Below, in pieces: positions 37,936 to 47,111 of a stretch of 64,000 nt of DNA. The translations under genes and the position numbers were made by a program. The DNA is from Pseudomonas rhodesiae (GTDB lineage: Bacteria > Pseudomonadota > Gammaproteobacteria > Pseudomonadales > Pseudomonadaceae): assembly GCF_007858255.1 (NCBI RefSeq), contig NZ_VFEU01000005.1, positions 342,292 through 406,291 of the forward strand, written 5' to 3'. Below the pieces are notes generated by a model that saw only the letters and a list, made by a program, of their open reading frames with translations, had not been told where the DNA came from and searched no databases. Position 1 is the stretch's first letter, and each line of letters starts with the position of its first letter.

Positions 37936-39186
37936 TCAGGTGACACTGTGGCGGACCTTGAATTGCGGCTGGTCCCAGGTGCGGTTATCGAGAATCTCAC
38001 CGAGGATTTCCACGGCGTCGAAGACTTCGGTGAAGCTTGTGTACAACGGGGTAAACCCAAAACGCATGATGCGCGGTTCGCGGTAATCGCCGATCACGCC
38101 TCGGGCGATCAGGGCCTGGATCACCGCGTAGCCTTCAGGATGCTCGAAGCTCACATGGCTGCCACGCCGGGCGTGTTCACGCGGGGTAATCAGCACAAGG
38201 TTATGGGCCGCGCAGCGAGCCTCCACCAAGTCGATAAACAGATCGGTCAACGCCAGGGATTTGCGGCGCAGGCTGGCCATGTCGGTCTGTTCAAAAATCT
38301 CCAGACCGCATTCCACCATCGCCAGCGACGTGATCGGCTGGGTGCCGCACAGGTAACGAGCGATGCCGGCGCTCGGCGCATAGCTGGACTCCATAGCGAA
38401 CTGCCGCGTATGCCCGAACCAGCCCGACAACGGCTGGCGCACCAGGTCCACCAGCGCCGGGTTGACCCACACGAACGCCTGGGAACCGGGGCCGCCGTTG
38501 AGGTATTTGTAGGTACAGCCAATTGCGTAATCGGCGCCGGCCCGATGTAGGTCCACCGGCACCGCGCCCGCCGAGTGCGCCAGGTCCCAGATCGTCAGCG
38601 CACCGCACTCGTGGCTCAGGGTGGTCACGCCCTGCATGTCGTACAGGTAGCCGGTCTTGTAGTTGACGTGGGTGAGCATTACCACGGCCACGTCGGCGTC
38701 GATGGCCTGGGTCAGCTCGTCGGGGCTGCTCACCAAGCGCAGCGAATAGCCCTGTTGCAGCAACTCGGCCAGGCCTTCGGCGATGTACAGGTCGGTGGGA
38801 AAGTTGCCGGCCTCGCTGACGATCACCTTGCGCGTCGGCGCCCGCTGGCGCTGCACACTCAACGCGGCACTGAGCACTTTGAACAGGTTGATCGAGGTGG
38901 TATCGGTGATCGCCACTTCGCCATCGCGTGCGCCGATCAGCGGGGCCAACCGGTCGCCCAGGCGCAGGGCCAGATCCGCCCAGCCCGCGCTGTTCCAACT
39001 GCGGATCAAGCCCTCGCCCCACTCCTGGGCAATCACCTGTTGCGCCCGTGCCAGCGATGCCACGGGGCGGGCGCCCAGGGAGTTGCCATCCAGATAGATC
39101 ATGCCGTGGGGCAGAGCGAACTGCTCACGCAAAGGCGCCAATGGGTCCTGGGCATCAAGGGTTTGGCAATGGCTTCGAAGGGGCAT
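37936..39186 (-). CDS. kynU: kynureninase
   Basis: 416 residues. A fold-type I PLP enzyme with the start region [22 protein letters not shown], the aspartate of [21 protein letters not shown], and PLP lysine in [20 protein letters not shown]. It cleaves kynurenine to anthranilate and alanine. The divergent kynR gene 144 bp away encodes its likely regulator; kynA and kynB lie 2.3 kb further. Anthranilate can feed catabolism or quinolone-type signals, depending on strain. Confidence 0.96.
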   Translation of the reverse strand: MPLRSHCQTLDAQDPLAPLREQFALPHGMIYLDGNSLGARPVASLARAQQVIAQEWGEGLIRSWNSAGWADLALRLGDRLAPLIGARDGEVAITDTTSINLFKVLSAALSVQRQRAPTRKVIVSEAGNFPTDLYIAEGLAELLQQGYSLRLVSSPDELTQAIDADVAVVMLTHVNYKTGYLYDMQGVTTLSHECGALTIWDLAHSAGAVPVDLHRAGADYAIGCTYKYLNGGPGSQAFVWVNPALVDLVRQPLSGWFGHTRQFAMESSYAPSAGIARYLCGTQPITSLAMVECGLEIFEQTDMASLRRKSLALTDLFIDLVEARCAAHNLVLITPREHARRGSHVSFEHPEGYAVIQALIARGVIGDYREPRIMRFGFTPLYTSFTEVFDAVEILGEILDNRTWDQPQFKVRHSVT

Positions 39187-39242
39187 GGGCGATCCTGGTT
39201 TTTATAAGAGAAGATGAGCCAAATTATTAACGAAGCTTTAGA

Positions 39243-39258
39243 GAATTTTCGTGCAAAG
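39243..39258. promoter_or_regulatory. candidate KynR operator, kynU/kynR side
   Basis: GAATTTTCGTGCAAAG, 57 bp upstream of kynU. It matches 14 of the first 15 bases of the site before kynB at 43026. Two more AT-rich GAATT-containing blocks follow before kynR (near 39288-39298 and 39315-39324). Confidence 0.5.
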
Positions 39259-39330
39259 TGGTGGGCAACAAGCTAATTAAGCTGTAGGAAATTCGAATTA
39301 AACCTCCAAATACGCGGAATTATTCTAAGC

Positions 39331-39804
39331 ATGATTCTTGACCCCACCGACCTGCGCCTCCTGCATTTCCTGCAACAGGATGGCCGTATCAGCAACCAGG
39401 AACTGGCGGAAAAAGTCGCCCTGTCGCCCTCTGCCTGCCTGCGCCGCTTACGCCTGCTGGAGAGCGAAGGCGTGATCAGCGGCTACCGGGCGGTGCTGAA
39501 TGCCGAGCAACTGGGGATCGAATTGGAGGCCATCGTTCACCTGTCTTTGCGCCAGGACGTGGAGGATTGGCACGAGACGTTCATCAAGAAAGTGCAAGGC
39601 TGGCCGGAAGTGGCCAGCGCCTATGTGATCACCGGCGCCAGCAACTATGTGCTGCGGGTACAGGCGCGCAACCTCAAGCATTTTTCGGACTTTATCGTGA
39701 ACCACCTGAACCGCACGGCGGGGGTGACGGATATTCGCTCGGAGATCGTGCTGCAGAAAATCAAGGATCGGGATGAGGTGTTGGATCTGGTCGTGCGCAA
39801 ATAG
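39331..39804 (+). CDS. kynR: Lrp/AsnC-family regulator, KynR-like
   Basis: 157 residues. AsnC helix-turn-helix DLRLLHFLQQDGRISNQELAEKVALSPSACLRRLRLLESEGVI, then the RAM ligand-binding domain (AIVHLSLRQDVEDWHETFIKKVQGWPEVASAYVITGASNYVLRVQ). Divergent from kynU exactly as KynR is in P. aeruginosa, where it activates the kynurenine genes in response to kynurenine. Confidence 0.92.
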   Translation: MILDPTDLRLLHFLQQDGRISNQELAEKVALSPSACLRRLRLLESEGVISGYRAVLNAEQLGIELEAIVHLSLRQDVEDWHETFIKKVQGWPEVASAYVITGASNYVLRVQARNLKHFSDFIVNHLNRTAGVTDIRSEIVLQKIKDRDEVLDLVVRK

Positions 39805-40026
39805 TCAGCCACGCCCCCATTCAAATGTGAGAGGGCGTTAGCCCGGCAAGCACGGCGACCTCAACGATGGTGGAATCCGCCCAACAATGGCTGTTGGATC
39901 AGGCACTTGATGGCGTTCAGCTGTATTACGAACAGTTCACGCAGAGTAATATCTGACCCCAGCACTTCTGAGGGGCTGATGCGGCCTGCACTCACCCTTA
40001 AGAAAAACAAGTAGAAGGGAACGTTA

Positions 40027-41430
40027 ATGGCGGATGACATGGTTAACCCGGTGGGCCTCAAGCGTGGCTTGAAGAACCGGCATATTCAGCTGATCGCTTT
40101 GGGCGGCGCCATCGGTACGGGGTTGTTCCTCGGCTCGGCCGGGGTGCTCAAGTCTGCCGGGCCGTCGATGATCCTCGGCTACGCGATCGCCGGTTTCATC
40201 GCCTTCCTGATCATGCGCCAGCTCGGCGAAATGATCGTCGAAGAGCCGGTGGCCGGTTCTTTCAGCCACTTCGCGCACAAATACTGGGGCGGTTACGCGG
40301 GCTTCCTGGCAGGCTGGAACTACTGGGTGCTGTATGTGCTGGTGGGCATGGCCGAACTGACGGCGGTGGGCAAATACATCCAGTTCTGGTGGCCGGAGAT
40401 TCCGACCTGGGTCAGTGCGTTGGTGTTCTTCGTCGCAGTGAACTTGATCAATACGCTGAACGTGAAGTTCTTCGGTGAGGCCGAGTTCTGGTTCGCGATC
40501 ATCAAGGTGGTGGCGATTGTCGGCATGATCGTGCTCGGCTGCTATTTGCTGTTCAGCGGCAGCGGCGGCCCCCAGGCCTCCATCGACAATCTGTGGAGCC
40601 ACGGCGGGTTCTTCCCCAATGGCGGCATGGGGCTGTTGATGTCCATGGCGTTCATCATGTTCTCCTTCGGTGGCCTGGAGCTGGTGGGCATCACCGCCGC
40701 CGAGGCCAGCGAACCGCGCAAGGTGATCCCCAAGGCGATCAATCAGGTGGTGTACCGCATCCTGATTTTCTACGTGGGTGCGCTGACCGTGCTGCTGTCG
40801 CTGTATCCATGGGACCAATTGCTGCAAACCCTCGGCGCGTCGGGCGACGCTTACAGCGGCAGCCCGTTCGTGCAGATCTTCTCGCTGATCGGTAACGACA
40901 CCGCTGCGCACATCCTCAACTTCGTGGTGCTGACCGCGGCGCTGTCGGTGTACAACAGCGGTGTGTACTGCAACAGCCGCATGTTGTTCGGCCTGGCCGA
41001 GCAAGGCGATGCGCCCAAAGCGCTGATGAAGCTCAACAAGCAAGGCGTGCCGCTGCGAGCCCTGGCGATCTCGGCGCTGGTGACGATGCTGTGCGTGGTG
41101 GTCAACTACGTCGCGCCGCAGAGCGCGCTGGAGTTGCTGTTCGCCCTGGTGGTTGCCTCGTTGATGATCAACTGGGCGCTGATCAGCATCACCCATATCA
41201 AGTTCCGCAAGGCCATGGGCCAGCAAGGCGTGGAGCCGTCGTTCAAGACCTTCTGGTTCCCGTTCAGCAACTACCTGTGCCTGGCGTTCATGTTGATGAT
41301 CGTCAGCGTGATGCTGGCCATTCCGGGGATTCGCGAGTCGGTGTTTGCGATGCCGGTGTGGGTGGGGGTGATCTATGTGGCCTACCGGTTGCGAATGAGT
41401 AAGGCGAAAGCGGTCGCCGCTGCGCAGTGA
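40027..41430 (+). CDS. AroP-type aromatic amino-acid permease
   Basis: 467 residues, APC superfamily, twelve membrane segments. N-terminal family signature LKRGLKNRHIQLIALGGAIGTGLFLGSAGVLKSAGPSMILGYAIAG, then FGGLELVGITAAEASEPRKVIPKAINQVVYRILIFYVGAL. GAAGGGA ribosome site before the ATG at 40027. Sits between kynR and kynA, so tryptophan or kynurenine is the likely substrate. The 222-bp gap before it holds a degenerate REP and a 29-codon open stretch of doubtful meaning. Confidence 0.92.
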   Translation: MADDMVNPVGLKRGLKNRHIQLIALGGAIGTGLFLGSAGVLKSAGPSMILGYAIAGFIAFLIMRQLGEMIVEEPVAGSFSHFAHKYWGGYAGFLAGWNYWVLYVLVGMAELTAVGKYIQFWWPEIPTWVSALVFFVAVNLINTLNVKFFGEAEFWFAIIKVVAIVGMIVLGCYLLFSGSGGPQASIDNLWSHGGFFPNGGMGLLMSMAFIMFSFGGLELVGITAAEASEPRKVIPKAINQVVYRILIFYVGALTVLLSLYPWDQLLQTLGASGDAYSGSPFVQIFSLIGNDTAAHILNFVVLTAALSVYNSGVYCNSRMLFGLAEQGDAPKALMKLNKQGVPLRALAISALVTMLCVVVNYVAPQSALELLFALVVASLMINWALISITHIKFRKAMGQQGVEPSFKTFWFPFSNYLCLAFMLMIVSVMLAIPGIRESVFAMPVWVGVIYVAYRLRMSKAKAVAAAQ

Positions 41431-41436
41431 TAGCCA

Positions 41437-41468
41437 TATGGGAGAGGGCTTGCCCCCCTCCCATATTT
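41437..41468. repeat. REP-like palindrome between permease and kynA
   Basis: ATATGGGAG-AGGGCTTGCCCCC-CTCCCATAT: a perfect 9-bp outer stem that sits between the convergent stops of the permease and kynA (2 bp from the latter) and probably acts as their terminator. Confidence 0.8.
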
Positions 41469-41470
41469 GT

Positions 41471-42328
41471 TTACAGCGTGGAACGCACTCGCCACAGCTC
41501 GGGGAACAACACCGTGTCGAGCATCTTGCGCAGGTAACCCACACCTTCGGTTCCCCCGGTGCCCGGTTGGAAGCCGATGATGCGCTCCACCGTGGTCACA
41601 TGGCGGAAGCGCCACTGGCGGAACGAGTCCTCCAGGTCGATAAACTTCTCGGCCAACTGGTACAGGTCCCAGTAACGGCTCGGATCGCGATACACCTCGC
41701 GCCATGCCGCCTCCACCGAGTCATCGTGTACGGTCGCGGCCGTTGGGTCGCGTTCGGCGCGTTGCGGGTCAATCGACAAACCGGCCTTGACCATCAAATT
41801 GATCGCCTCGTCATACAGCGACGGCGTGGCAATCGCCACTTGCAGTTGCTGCAACAATTCCGGTCGATGGGCATGGGGCCGCAACAACGCCGGGCTCTTG
41901 TTGCCGAGGATAAATTCGATCTCACGGTACTGAAACGACTGGAACCCCGACGACTGCCCCAGGAATGGGCGAATGGCCTTGTATTCCGACGGTGTCATGG
42001 TCGCCAGCACGGCCCAGGCATGCACCAGTTGGTCGAAGATTCGCGACACCCGCGCCAGCATCTTGAACGCCGGCGGCAACTCGCCCAGGCGCACGTGTTC
42101 GCGGGCGGCCTTGAGTTCATGGAGCATCAGCTTCATCCACAGCTCGGAGGTCTGGTGCTGGATGATAAACAGCATTTCGTTGTGGTCCGGCGACAGAGGG
42201 TGCTGGGCGCTGAGCACTTTGCCCAGGTCCAAGTAGTCGCCGTAGCTCATGGACTCGGAAAAATTCAGCTCGGCGTTATGCCATTCTTCCGGGGCTTGGT
42301 AGTCGGCAGAAAAGGGACATTGGCTCAT
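41471..42328 (-). CDS. kynA: tryptophan 2,3-dioxygenase
   Basis: 285 residues, the normal tetrameric heme enzyme. Landmarks: [51 protein letters not shown] (heme/substrate pocket) and the C-terminal [30 protein letters not shown]. It opens tryptophan to N-formylkynurenine. Its start overlaps the end of kynB by 4 bp (ATGA), so the pair is coupled and kynB comes first. Confidence 0.97.
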   Translation of the reverse strand: MSQCPFSADYQAPEEWHNAELNFSESMSYGDYLDLGKVLSAQHPLSPDHNEMLFIIQHQTSELWMKLMLHELKAAREHVRLGELPPAFKMLARVSRIFDQLVHAWAVLATMTPSEYKAIRPFLGQSSGFQSFQYREIEFILGNKSPALLRPHAHRPELLQQLQVAIATPSLYDEAINLMVKAGLSIDPQRAERDPTAATVHDDSVEAAWREVYRDPSRYWDLYQLAEKFIDLEDSFRQWRFRHVTTVERIIGFQPGTGGTEGVGYLRKMLDTVLFPELWRVRSTL

Positions 42329-42981
42329 CGCGTGGGCTCCTTGAGCGGGCGCAGGATTGCGCGGACCGGGCTGGCGTCGAGGTGGGCAAAGCGCAGCGGC
42401 AAGGCGATCAGCTCGTAGTCGCCCTCCGGCACGTCGTCGAGCACGATGCCTTCGAGAATCGCCATGCCATGCCGGGCCACGGCGTTGTGAGCGTCCATGG
42501 TCTTGGACTGTTGCGGGTCCAGGGACGGGGTGTCGATACCGATCAGCCGCACCCCCAGGCTGGCAAGCCGCTCGATGGTTTGCGCGGCGATGGCGGTGAA
42601 ATTCTCATCCCACTCGGTCAGCGGCGCTTGTGGATAAGTACGCAGCAATACCCGCTCGGGCAAGTTATCCACACGACCGTCGAGCTGATGGGGCTGCACT
42701 AGCGCGCCACTGTCCAGGCAATGCAGCACTCGGCACGGGCCCATGTACACATCCAGCGAAACCTCGCCAATCGGCGCGCCGTCGGCGCTGTAGTGCAGCG
42801 GTGCATCCACATGGGCGCCGGTATGCGGCGAAAAGGTCACGCGCCCGACATTCACCGGACACTCCGGGCCCAACTGCCATACGCGTTCTTCCTGAAACGG
42901 CGTATCGCCCGGCCAGGTGGGCGTGGCCGCGCTCAAGGGCGGGCTGATGTCCCACCACGTTTTTATTGGGTTCATGCTCAA
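42325..42981 (-). CDS. kynB: kynurenine formamidase
   Basis: 218 residues (cyclase family). The metal site [18 protein letters not shown] and the [20 protein letters not shown] opening are diagnostic. It hydrolyses N-formylkynurenine to kynurenine. Two ATG codons two apart (42981, 42975) could both serve. First gene of kynBA; a GAATTT-N6-AAATTC palindrome lies 45 bp upstream. Confidence 0.96.
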   Translation of the reverse strand: MSMNPIKTWWDISPPLSAATPTWPGDTPFQEERVWQLGPECPVNVGRVTFSPHTGAHVDAPLHYSADGAPIGEVSLDVYMGPCRVLHCLDSGALVQPHQLDGRVDNLPERVLLRTYPQAPLTEWDENFTAIAAQTIERLASLGVRLIGIDTPSLDPQQSKTMDAHNAVARHGMAILEGIVLDDVPEGDYELIALPLRFAHLDASPVRAILRPLKEPTR

Positions 42982-43025
42982 GGCTCTCGGTCGTTACTGG
43001 GGTGAATGATACGAGGGCCTGCTGT

Positions 43026-43043
43026 GAATTTTCTTGCAAATTC
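43026..43043. promoter_or_regulatory. candidate KynR operator upstream of kynB
   Basis: GAATTTTCTTGCAAATTC is a 6+6 inverted repeat (GAATTT/AAATTC), 45 bp before kynB, and nearly identical to the kynU-side site at 39243. Confidence 0.5.
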
Positions 43044-43112
43044 TGGCGTAAGAGGTGAGTTCTTTCGCACTTACTGCGAGAAACAGGCTTATTCACGCTC
43101 GAATATGTCGCC

Positions 43113-43205
43113 TAATGTGGGAGGGGGGCTTGCCCCCGATTAAGTGGGCCAGTTGATCCAGGTGCCCGTTGTGACGCCGCCATCAAGGGCAAGCCCCTCC
43201 CACAC
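43113..43205. repeat. REP doublet (REPIN) between kynB and cupin gene
   Basis: Forward copy at 43113-43140 (GTGGGAGGGGGGCTTGCCCC) and reverse copy at 43181-43205 (CAAGGGCAAGCCCCTCCCAC). The rest of the 351-bp gap between kynB and the cupin gene holds the kynBA promoter side and the cupin leader. Confidence 0.85.
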
Positions 43206-43332
43206 TGACCTCGCCGTGCCAATAACACCCTATTCATCTGCGCTTCTGGACATCCCGATGTCGAGTTCAGACCACTGAGGGTGCTGGCGACGCTATAGGG
43301 TTCGACTCTCGTTTCCTTGCCTCGGAGTCATC

Positions 43333-43677
43333 ATGTCCAAGCCCATTACCGTACTGCGCGACACCCATCCCTTGCCGGTCCTGGATGCCTGCAAATGGGA
43401 GAAGCTCGAAGGCGACCCGCACACCGTCAACCTTAACGCCTACACCAGCGAAGACGGCAGCAAGATCATGGGCACCTGGATCTGCACCCCAGGCAAGTGG
43501 TACGTGGAATACGTGAAGTGGGAGTACTGCCACTTCCAAGAAGGCTACTGCGTGATCACGCCTGAGGGGATGGAGCCAATTCACTTGCGGGCTGGGGATA
43601 TCTTTGTGGTGGAGCCAGGGATGAAGGGGACGTGGGAAGTGGTCGAGACGGTGCGTAAGTATTTTGTGTTTGCTTGA
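43333..43677 (+). CDS. small cupin protein
   Basis: 114 residues, start MSKPITVLRDTHPLPVLDAC. A single cupin barrel: GTWICTPGKWYVEYVKWEYCHFQEGYCVITPEGMEPIHLRAGDIFVVEPGMKGTWEV. The usual metal histidines are mostly absent (only one His in the first cupin motif), as in the DUF861/ethanolamine-type small cupins, so enzymatic activity is doubtful. Stand-alone, with a hairpin terminator downstream. Confidence 0.85.
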   Translation: MSKPITVLRDTHPLPVLDACKWEKLEGDPHTVNLNAYTSEDGSKIMGTWICTPGKWYVEYVKWEYCHFQEGYCVITPEGMEPIHLRAGDIFVVEPGMKGTWEVVETVRKYFVFA

Positions 43678-43693
43678 CGGGCGATGGTGTAAC

Positions 43694-43720
43694 GCACTGG
43701 GCACGAACTCAGCCCAGTGC
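43694..43720 (+). terminator. hairpin terminator after the cupin gene
   Basis: GCACTGGGC-ACGAACTCA-GCCCAGTGC, a perfect 9-bp stem 17 bp after the stop; T-tract weak (ACTTTC). Confidence 0.7.
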
Positions 43721-43823
43721 ACTTTCACGGTACGCATTAAGCCCTGACCTACAGTTTTTTCGTCGGCGATTGGCAAGATCTGAACGGTTTCAATCTACGA
43801 ATTGAACAATTCAGAGGAAGCCA

Positions 43824-44510
43824 ATGATCCCTATCTCGTCCCAAGTTGCCTCGCCCTTAACCATCTACCAGCCCCTAGAGCCAGGCAACCTAAGTGCAAA
43901 GAAACAGGTGTTCCCCAACTCCTGCGGTGCAGCCGCATTGCTATGTGCGGCAAAAGAACTTGGGGTCAATAAAATACCGGCTCTTGCCGGATCTATGTCT
44001 GAGCATCTAGGTGTCGACACACTTGAGCTGGACAATCGCTGTGAAAACGACCTGTATAGGATCACCAGCGGCAGCACAAGCATCAGGCAGGGGCAGAGCA
44101 ATTTGCTAGAGGCTGGTTACTCGATGCCGGACAATATCGTCATCGCGGGGAGGCTTTTGGGCTTGAACATGAGAGTGGAAAAGTGCCCGGGCCTGTTCGT
44201 GACTGCATTGGAATGGCTTTACCCAACGATCGAAAAAAACCTCAAAGGGATTGGCTGCCCTGTTGACCTGCCTGGTCCTGCGCTCAGGAGCAATGAGGTA
44301 AAACTGGAAGCCATGGCGGTGTCATGCGTAGGCGTACCCATCGGATTGCACTGGGTGCTGAACCGGGCGGATGGCAGTTATATGGACCCCGCAACAGGCG
44401 AAAACCAAAAAAATCTTTCCGAGTTAAACAAGGGAGCTAAAAAAGCTGTCGGCAGAATAATTGGCTATTTCCCATCGGGCATTTCAATCGTCGCGTCGTT
44501 GAACACGTAA
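43824..44510 (+). CDS. orphan papain-like cysteine-peptidase-fold protein
   Basis: 228 residues from the ATG at 43824 with AGAGGAAG upstream. I do not recognise a named family. A plausible triad is visible: Cys34 in PNSCGAAALLCAAKEL, His176 in GVPIGLHWVLNRADG and Asp188 in YMDPATGE, the order and spacing of papain/C39-like folds. No signal peptide. The first 18 residues (MIPISSQVASPLTIYQPL) have no acidic residue and are rich in Ser, as in some type III-secreted effectors, though no secretion genes are nearby. The gene is AT-richer than its neighbours and stands alone, which suggests acquisition. A T6SS or contact toxin, or an intracellular peptidase, are alternatives. Confidence 0.72.
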   Translation: MIPISSQVASPLTIYQPLEPGNLSAKKQVFPNSCGAAALLCAAKELGVNKIPALAGSMSEHLGVDTLELDNRCENDLYRITSGSTSIRQGQSNLLEAGYSMPDNIVIAGRLLGLNMRVEKCPGLFVTALEWLYPTIEKNLKGIGCPVDLPGPALRSNEVKLEAMAVSCVGVPIGLHWVLNRADGSYMDPATGENQKNLSELNKGAKKAVGRIIGYFPSGISIVASLNT

Positions 44511-44526
44511 ACGATGACGTAAAAGC

Positions 44527-44570
44527 CGGGAGGCAACCTAAAGTTGCCCCCCGCCCCCTTAATTGTTTTT
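44527..44570 (+). terminator. terminator after the papain-like gene
   Basis: GGGAGGCAAC-CTAAA-GTTGCCCCCC (44528-44552) followed by CTTAATTGTTTTT. It overlaps the 3' end of the convergent mmsB gene. Confidence 0.75.
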
Positions 44571-45446
44571 AAGGTAGCTGTTGATGATCGCCGAGAAGTC
44601 CTTACCCCCTTCCCCACGCTGGCTCATAGACTGGTACAACTGCTGCGCCACTGCACCGAGGATCACCGGCTGGTGTGCCTGGCGTGCGGCTTCTGTTGCC
44701 AGGCCCAGGTCTTTGAGCATCAGATCGGCACCAAAACCACCGGTATAGCCACGCGACGAGGGTGCAGTTTCAATCACTCCCGGCCACGGATTGTAGGTAT
44801 CCGAGCTCCAGCAGCGCCCGGTGGAGCTGTTGATGATTCCAGCCAGCACCTTTGTATCGATACCCAGCGCATCGCCCAGCGCCATAGCTTCGCTGACGCC
44901 CACCATGCTGATGCCGAGCAGCAGGTTATTGCAGATCTTGGCGATCTGGCCAGTACCTACTTCACCGCAATGCACGATGTTGCGGCCCATTTGCCCCAGT
45001 ACCGGTTGCAGGGTAGCGAACAGTTCAGGGGTCGCGCCGACCATAAAGGTCAGCGTACCCGCCTGGGCGCCGCCGGTGCCGCCGGAGACGGGCGCGTCGG
45101 CCATCGCCACGCCGTGTTTGGCTGCCGCTGCGGCCACGTCACGAGCAGTCTGCGGGTCGATGGTGCTGCAATCCACCGCCGGCACGCCGCTACCGATACC
45201 GGCGAGTACGCCATCGTCATTCATCCAAACGCTGCGTACATGAGCGGCGGCCGGGAGCATGGTAATCACCAGCTCAGCGCCCTGGGCCGCATGGCGTGGC
45301 GAGTCGCTGATAGTACCGCCCAGTTCGGCGAGTTCCTTGAGCACAGTCTGGTTGAGGTCAAACAGGTTCAGCGCGTGGCCGGCCTTGATCAAGTTGCGGG
45401 CCATGGGCGCGCCCATGTTGCCCAAACCGATAAATGCAATCTTCAT
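44559..45446 (-). CDS. mmsB: 3-hydroxyisobutyrate dehydrogenase
   Basis: 295 residues. NAD-binding MKIAFIGLGNMGAPMARNLIKAGHALNLFDLN, substrate-site DAPVSGGTGGAQAGTLTFMVGA, and the catalytic lysine region GTGQIAKICNNLLLGISMVGVSEAM. It oxidises 3-hydroxyisobutyrate to methylmalonate semialdehyde in valine breakdown. Follows mmsA on the same strand by 15 bp. Confidence 0.96.
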   Translation of the reverse strand: MKIAFIGLGNMGAPMARNLIKAGHALNLFDLNQTVLKELAELGGTISDSPRHAAQGAELVITMLPAAAHVRSVWMNDDGVLAGIGSGVPAVDCSTIDPQTARDVAAAAAKHGVAMADAPVSGGTGGAQAGTLTFMVGATPELFATLQPVLGQMGRNIVHCGEVGTGQIAKICNNLLLGISMVGVSEAMALGDALGIDTKVLAGIINSSTGRCWSSDTYNPWPGVIETAPSSRGYTGGFGADLMLKDLGLATEAARQAHQPVILGAVAQQLYQSMSQRGEGGKDFSAIINSYLKNN

Positions 45447-45461
45447 GAGGGTCTCCCGGAA

Positions 45462-46979
45462 TCAGCGCAGGTTGATGGTGGTGTTGACGCCATCGTTGAC
45501 CGTGTCGTCGTCGAACCAGCGGCTCGTGACGGTTTTGGTCTGGGTGTAGAACTGCACCACTTGCTTGCCGTAGGGGCCGAGGTCGCCGAGCTTGGAACCA
45601 CGGGAACCGGTGAAGCTGAAGAACGGCACCGGCACTGGGATCGGGATGTTGATACCCACCTGGCCCACGTCGATTTCGCTCTGGAATTTACGCGCCGCCG
45701 CCCCACTCTGGGTAAACAGGCCGGTGCCATTGCCGAATGGGTTGGCGTTGACCAGGGCGATGGCCTCATCAAGGGTGTCAACTTCGATCACCACTAGCAC
45801 CGGGCCGAAGATTTCTTCGGTGTAGATGCGCATGTCCGTGGTCACGCCCGAGAACAGGGTCGGGCCGACAAAGTTGCCCTGCTCGAAACCCGGCACCTGG
45901 ATGTCGCGACCGTCCAATTCGAGCTTGGCGCCTTGCTGCACGCCACTTTCGATCAGCTCCAGGATGCGTGCCTTGGCGCGCTTGGAAATCACCGGGCCGA
46001 CATCGGTGCCGGCTTCGCTGCCGGCGTTGACCTTGAGCTTCTGTGCCAGCGCCTTCAGGTCCGGCAGCCATTGCTTGGACGCGCCCACCAGCACCACCAC
46101 CGACGTGGCCATGCAGCGCTGGCCTGCCGCACCGAAACCGGCGCCGACCAAGGCATTGAGGGTGTGTTCGCGGTTGGCATCCGGCAGCACGACGGCGTGG
46201 TTCTTGGCGCCCATCATCGATTGCACGCGCTTGCCGTGCTTGCCGGCCAGGTCATACACGTGGGTGCCGACGGCGGTGGAGCCGACGAAGGACACCGCCT
46301 TGATGTCCTTATGAGTGCACAGTGCATCTACCACGTCCTTGCCGCCATGCACCACGTTGAGCACACCGGCCGGTACGCCGGCTTCCAGCGCCAGCTCCAC
46401 CAGCAGCATGGTCGATAGTGGGTCCTGTTCGGACGGCTTGAGGACGAAGGTGTTACCGCAGGCGATGGCCATCGGGAACATCCACAGCGGAATCATCGCC
46501 GGGAAGTTGAACGGGGTAATGCCCGCACACACGCCGATGGGCTGGCGCAGGGTGTAGGTATCGACGCCACCGGCGACGTTCTCGGCGAACTCGCCCATTT
46601 GCAGGGTGCCGATGGAACAGGCGTGCTCCACCACTTCCAAGCCACGGAAAATATCGCCCTCGGCATCGGCAATAGTCTTACCCTGCTCGGCACTGAGCAC
46701 GACGGCGATGCGTTTGGAATGTTCGCGAATCAACGCCTGCAGCTTGAGCATGATGCGCATGCGCGCGCCGATCGGCGTCAGCTTCCAGGTCTGGAAGGCG
46801 CGATGGGCGGCATCGATGGCGGCGTTGACTTCATCAGCAGTGGCAAACGGGACTTTGGCCAGCACTTGCTGAGTGGCGGGGTTGACGATGTCTTGCCACT
46901 GGGTGGTCTTGGACTCGACCCACTCACCGTTGATCAGCAACTTGACCGGTTGTACGGAAATTTCGGCAGATGCGTTCAT
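45462..46979 (-). CDS. mmsA: methylmalonate-semialdehyde dehydrogenase (CoA-acylating)
   Basis: 505 residues, ALDH superfamily. Catalytic cysteine in [22 protein letters not shown] loop [33 protein letters not shown], and the MMSDH-specific substitution of the usual ELGGK glutamate region by MMGAKN. It converts methylmalonate semialdehyde to propionyl-CoA. First gene of mmsAB; a LysR gene diverges 132 bp upstream. Confidence 0.96.
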   Translation of the reverse strand: MNASAEISVQPVKLLINGEWVESKTTQWQDIVNPATQQVLAKVPFATADEVNAAIDAAHRAFQTWKLTPIGARMRIMLKLQALIREHSKRIAVVLSAEQGKTIADAEGDIFRGLEVVEHACSIGTLQMGEFAENVAGGVDTYTLRQPIGVCAGITPFNFPAMIPLWMFPMAIACGNTFVLKPSEQDPLSTMLLVELALEAGVPAGVLNVVHGGKDVVDALCTHKDIKAVSFVGSTAVGTHVYDLAGKHGKRVQSMMGAKNHAVVLPDANREHTLNALVGAGFGAAGQRCMATSVVVLVGASKQWLPDLKALAQKLKVNAGSEAGTDVGPVISKRAKARILELIESGVQQGAKLELDGRDIQVPGFEQGNFVGPTLFSGVTTDMRIYTEEIFGPVLVVIEVDTLDEAIALVNANPFGNGTGLFTQSGAAARKFQSEIDVGQVGINIPIPVPVPFFSFTGSRGSKLGDLGPYGKQVVQFYTQTKTVTSRWFDDDTVNDGVNTTINLR

Positions 46980-47111
46980 GTGGTCTCCAATTCTTATTTA
47001 TATGCAGAGAACCAAGGCGTTGAACCGCCTTGAAGAATGAGGCGTTCGGACTGTTTTTGGAGTATAGATGTGCAAATCTCTAATAAGAACGCACATAAAA
47101 GCCGGACCAAT

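Noticed and set aside
39867..39956. 29-codon ORF (MVESAQQWLLDQALDGVQLY...) before the permease gene
   Set aside because: No ribosome site upstream and no partner RNA or terminator, in contrast to the ORF at 27549-27647; it could be a chance frame or gene fragment.
40024..41544. 506-codon open frame on the minus strand opposite the AroP-type permease
   Set aside because: Low-complexity His/Gln/Arg/Asp-rich translation with no family resemblance; it is the antisense shadow of a well-recognised permease.
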